This document shows, piece by piece, positions 61,379 through 64,000 of a stretch of DNA of 64,000 nucleotides. The stretch is taken from contig DATGUP010000013.1 of NCBI GenBank assembly GCA_035301265.1, positions 1 through 64,000 on the forward strand, written 5' to 3'. The notes beneath the pieces were generated by a model. It did not search any database. It was not told the origin of the DNA and saw only the letters and a program-made list of their open reading frames with translations. Position 1 is the stretch's first letter. Every line of letters begins with the position of its first letter. The position numbers and the translations under genes were made by a program. The stretch is from DATGUP01 sp035301265. Lineage in GTDB: Bacteria; Bacillota; Bacilli; Bacillales; Amphibacillaceae.

Positions 61379-62521
61379 ATGTTTGGAAAAAAGTTTAACC
61401 AACGCTACAACACGATTCCCAAGATTCGGAAACAGAAAAAGAAAAATCGGTTCTATGTTTCGAAAAGTAAAATCGGCCAAAAACGCATCTTGCACTCGAA
61501 TAAACGCCCACCATGGCAATGGCCTGCCTTTTTGTTTGTTGCCATATTCGTCGCTGTTATTCTTGTCATCCCCGCGTTAATCGTTGTTCCGTTTATTCAA
61601 GATGATTCCGCAGAAAGCGTCACTGCTGAAACCGATCCGGTCTCTGTGGAATTGCAGGAAGGAGATTCTCCGTTTTCTGTTGCGGTCTTGCGGTCGCAAA
61701 CAGACAAAATCGAGGATGTGCCGCTGGAAGAATATGTCTCAGGCGTGGTCGCGGCGGAGATGCCTGCTGATTTTGAAATCGAAGCGTTGAAGGCGCAAGC
61801 TCTCGCTGCCCGGACCTATATTGTGAATCATCTTCTTTATCAAGACGAATCAGGAGAAGATGATGTGACAGATACTGTTAGGCACCAAGTGTACAAAAAT
61901 GAAGAAGAATTGCGCAAGCAGTGGGGGAGTGACTACACTTGGAAAATGCGCCGGATTAACGAAGCAGTCGCAGCCACCAAAGGGGAGATTCTCACTTATG
62001 ACGATACGACGATTACACCGGCTTTTTTCTCAACGAGTAATGGCTATACCGAAAATGCCGCTGATTACTGGGAGAATGACTTACCGTATTTAAAAAGCGT
62101 TGAAAGCCCGTGGGATGAATCCTCGCCGAAATTTCTCGATCAGCAAGTTGTCACATTAGAAGAGGTCGAGCAAGCTTTAGGCATTTCTCTGCCTCGGGAC
62201 GAATCGATCTCAGCTGATATAACTCGAACCGACAGCGACCGAGTGAAACAATTACAGCTGGCCGGTGAGACATTTTCCGGTCGGGATGTTAGGGAAAGCC
62301 TTGATCTACCATCGACCGATTTTACTATTGAACAAAAAGACCATCATTTGATTTTTACGACGAAAGGTTTTGGCCATGGTATCGGCATGAGCCAGTACGG
62401 GGCAAACGGCATGGCTAAAGAAGGAAAAACATATCAGGAGATTGTCACGCATTATTATCAAGGAGTGGAAATTAGCGAGGTTGCTGATACCGCACCAACC
62501 CTTGTCGCACAGGAGGGCTAA
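61379..62521 (+). CDS. spoIID: Stage II sporulation protein D
   Basis: A lytic transglycosylase of the mother cell that, with SpoIIM and SpoIIP, thins septal murein and drives engulfment. The 380 residues have a basic N-terminus and one membrane helix (about 48-72). The SpoIID domain shows EMPADFEIEALKAQALAART, which holds the catalytic Glu, then AFFSTSNGYTENA and GFGHGIGMSQYGANGMA. ATG 61379 follows AGGGAGGT. In B. subtilis it is a sigma-E gene; upstream I see only a poor match (AATACAGC at 61335-61342). Confidence 0.95.
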   Translation: MFGKKFNQRYNTIPKIRKQKKKNRFYVSKSKIGQKRILHSNKRPPWQWPAFLFVAIFVAVILVIPALIVVPFIQDDSAESVTAETDPVSVELQEGDSPFSVAVLRSQTDKIEDVPLEEYVSGVVAAEMPADFEIEALKAQALAARTYIVNHLLYQDESGEDDVTDTVRHQVYKNEEELRKQWGSDYTWKMRRINEAVAATKGEILTYDDTTITPAFFSTSNGYTENAADYWENDLPYLKSVESPWDESSPKFLDQQVVTLEEVEQALGISLPRDESISADITRTDSDRVKQLQLAGETFSGRDVRESLDLPSTDFTIEQKDHHLIFTTKGFGHGIGMSQYGANGMAKEGKTYQEIVTHYYQGVEISEVADTAPTLVAQEG

Positions 62522-62537
62522 AGCAGATATGTATGCA

Positions 62538-62565
62538 CCCGGGGTGTTCGCATCCCGGGATTTTT
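62538..62565 (+). terminator. spoIID terminator
   Basis: CCCGGG (62538-62543) pairs with CCCGGG (62554-62559), followed by ATTTTT. A short but GC-only stem. Confidence 0.75.
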
Positions 62566-62649
62566 AGTTCTACACTTAGCGCAGGCTACTTAGCTTGCCC
62601 AGATTTTTGTTAAAAAATGCACAAAATCGTGAAAAATGCACCTCATCAT

Positions 62650-62678
62650 GTATAGATCTTATTTTTTCTGATCAGACT
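62650..62678 (+). promoter_or_regulatory. Candidate sigma-F promoter of spoIIQ
   Basis: GTATA (62650-62654), 15 bases and GATCAGACT (62670-62678) fit the sigma-F pattern GYWTA-N15-GGNRANANT closely. The RNA would start near 62685, right at the ribosome site GAGGTGAT, leaving a very short leader. B. subtilis spoIIQ is a sigma-F gene. Confidence 0.6.
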
Positions 62679-62697
62679 GGTTGATGAGGTGATAATA

Positions 62698-63534
62698 ATG
62701 AAAGAAGAACAAAACGGGACTCCGAAAAATAAATGGAGTCGCTTATTCCGCAAAAAGTGGTTTTTTCCGGCGGTATATTTAGTTGTCGCTACCCTTTTGC
62801 TGGTCGGGGTTGTATGGTATCAAAACTTGGATCATCAGATGCCCGATATGGCGGATGACCATGACGAGTTGACCGATACCTACACGCCAAACCCGTTTGA
62901 TGAGGAAGCCGAACCTGTTGTTGATCAGGATGAAGTCGTCAAAATGCCTGTCGAAGATCAGGAGCAAACAGAAATCGTAACTAAATTTTATGATTACAAC
63001 GCAGATGAAGAAGACCAAAAAGACGCATTGGTCTTTCATAACAATCGCTACCATCAAAGTACAGGTATTGACATTGCAGCTGAAGACGGCGAACCTTTTG
63101 ATGTCACAGCCAGCTTAAGTGGAACGGTCGAAGAGGTAAAAGAGGATCCGTTGCTTGGAAATGTTGTTACATTATCACATGGCAACGACGTGTTGACGTA
63201 CTACGCAAGCCTCGATGACATTGCTGTAGAAACAGGCCAGGAAGTTGAACAAGGCGATACTCTTGGAAGTGCAGGCAAAAATCTTTTCGGCAAGGATAAT
63301 GGCAATCACGTCCACTTTGAAATCCGAAAAGAAGGGAAAGAATACAACCCGGAAACATTTTTCAACAAGCCGGTAAGCGACATCGGTGCAGAATCGGACG
63401 AAGAGGCAACAGAAGAATCTGATGGTGGTGCTGATGATGAACAAGAAGAAGAGATGCCCGAAAATGATAGGTTAGAAGATGAAGATACCGACACGCCAGA
63501 TGATGTTGAAGATGGTGAAACTGACGAAGATTAA
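62698..63534 (+). CDS. spoIIQ: Stage II sporulation protein Q
   Basis: The forespore half of the SpoIIQ-SpoIIIAH channel that links forespore and mother cell. The 278 residues have one membrane helix (about 22-40), a linker and a LytM-type domain (about 110-225). The first metal ligand of LytM is lost: the motif reads STGID with Ser121 in place of His, while Asp125 and the HxH pair (His204, His206) remain. As in B. subtilis it should therefore not cut murein. A very acidic tail of about 50 residues follows. ATG 62698 is preceded by GAGGTGAT; GTG 62689 is in frame. Confidence 0.94.
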   Translation: MKEEQNGTPKNKWSRLFRKKWFFPAVYLVVATLLLVGVVWYQNLDHQMPDMADDHDELTDTYTPNPFDEEAEPVVDQDEVVKMPVEDQEQTEIVTKFYDYNADEEDQKDALVFHNNRYHQSTGIDIAAEDGEPFDVTASLSGTVEEVKEDPLLGNVVTLSHGNDVLTYYASLDDIAVETGQEVEQGDTLGSAGKNLFGKDNGNHVHFEIRKEGKEYNPETFFNKPVSDIGAESDEEATEESDGGADDEQEEEMPENDRLEDEDTDTPDDVEDGETDED

Positions 63535-63559
63535 GCAAGAAGATAAATGTGAAATAGCT

Positions 63560-63591
63560 ACTCCAGTACATGTTGCTGGAGTTATTTTTTT
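63560..63591 (+). terminator. spoIIQ terminator
   Basis: ACTCCAG (63560-63566) pairs with CTGGAGT (63576-63582), followed by a run of Ts to 63591. A clear intrinsic terminator. Confidence 0.85.
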
Positions 63592-63742
63592 GTGCGATCG
63601 TTGTGCAAAAAGTGTCGAACGAAAAGGGGCTGATTTCTATTAAATCTATGTTATGATGTACTACGTAAAAGCCTTTTTCAGAAAATAAACAAACGAGTGA
63701 AAGCGATTATTTGATATAAAAATTTGAAAGGAGACGTCTGTC

Positions 63743-64000
63743 ATGGATTTTTCGAGACCCCATATAGGAACCCGTTCCATGCCTATTAAAAGTGGCATGT
63801 CTTTAGAGCATTTGTTGCGAATGCTTTCACAACAACATTCCGATGCATCGACGCGGGAGTTAATCCGAAAGTATTGCCTAGAGACAACCTCAGATGAGAT
63901 GCAGAAAAAAGGGATGGAATTTCTATATATACACGGTTTTCTTTCCGATCTCGAGCAGCTGATTGAAAAAAATCGCACATCCGCTGATACGTCGAAGCAA
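63743..64000 (+). CDS. Unrecognised protein, cut by the window end
   Basis: An open frame of 86 codons running off the window without a stop. It begins MDFSRPHIGTRSMPIKSGMS and continues with a helical, charged sequence (ELIRKYCLETTSDEMQKKG, FLSDLEQLIEKN). ATG 63743 has AAAGGAGACG upstream, so translation is likely. I do not recognise the family. In B. subtilis the next sporulation gene in this direction is spoIIID, but this sequence is not SpoIIID. It lacks membrane segments in the visible part. Confidence 0.6.
   Translation, partial: MDFSRPHIGTRSMPIKSGMSLEHLLRMLSQQHSDASTRELIRKYCLETTSDEMQKKGMEFLYIHGFLSDLEQLIEKNRTSADTSKQ

Noticed and set aside
63615..63621. TGTCGAA, a Spo0A-box-like heptamer before the last gene
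   Set aside because: A single seven-base match is expected several times in 64 kb by chance.

Overview
The window is a stretch of core chromosome from an endospore-forming member of the Bacillales. The evidence is the order of its genes, which follows the Bacillus subtilis pattern nearly throughout: pbpG, ywiB-argS, fadF with acyl-CoA genes, rpoE, pyrG, spo0F, fbaA, fsa, murAB, glpX, rho, rpmE, tdk, prfA, prmC, spoIIR, ywlC, mntP, ywlE, rpiB, glyA, upp, atpIBEFHAGDC, ywzB, ywmB, murAA, spoIID and spoIIQ. Secreted proteins (OppA, SpoIIQ) carry very acidic segments, which would suit a moderately salt-loving or salt-tolerant species. The ATP synthase c subunit lacks the motifs of extreme alkaliphiles. 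I cannot name a genus. No rRNA, tRNA, CRISPR array, prophage or insertion sequence was recognised.

Layout. 1-5.7 kb: a sporulation-type penicillin-binding protein on the minus strand, ywiB-argS, then a decayed methyltransferase. 5.7-17.6 kb: a fatty acyl-CoA oxidation cluster (fadF, thiolase, hydroxyacyl-CoA dehydrogenase, two acyl-CoA dehydrogenases, MeaB GTPase, TetR regulator, isobutyryl-CoA mutase icmF). A candidate operator and cre sites lie in front of it. 17.7-19 kb: a small minus-strand accessory patch (GNAT acetyltransferase, VOC protein, frameshifted ArsR regulator). 19-29 kb: rpoE to tdk, with a well-preserved pyrG reiterative-transcription attenuator and a sigma-H promoter before spo0F. 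29-40 kb: translation release, spoIIR, a DnaA-box cluster before ywlC, mntP, an enlarged arginine phosphatase ywlE, a chemoreceptor with almost no outside domain, rpiB, glyA, upp and wecB. 40-42.4 kb: a Vpr-like secreted protease. 42.8-49.8 kb: the ATP synthase operon. 49.8-54.4 kb: a YibE/F membrane pair, ywzB, ywmB and murAA. 54.5-61.3 kb: an oligopeptide ABC transporter operon with an L,D-carboxypeptidase gene inside it, under a candidate cre site. 61.4-64 kb: spoIID, spoIIQ and the start of an unrecognised gene.

How the genes work together. The acyl-CoA cluster should oxidise short or branched acyl-CoAs and feed electrons through FadF; TetR and CcpA would switch it off when no fatty acid is present or when sugar is plentiful. 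The opp-LdcA operon looks made for taking up and trimming wall peptides, and shares the window with wall synthesis genes (murAA, murAB, pbpG). The sporulation genes carry recognisable stage-specific promoters: sigma-H for spo0F, and sigma-F-like elements for pbpG, spoIIR and spoIIQ.

The observations I rate highest are the DnaA-box cluster before ywlC, an SD-hiding hairpin with a sigma-E-like promoter inside it before mntP (with a weaker parallel before ywmB), the shared sigma-F-like promoters, and the opp-LdcA arrangement. Nothing in the window looks like an entirely unknown multi-gene system.
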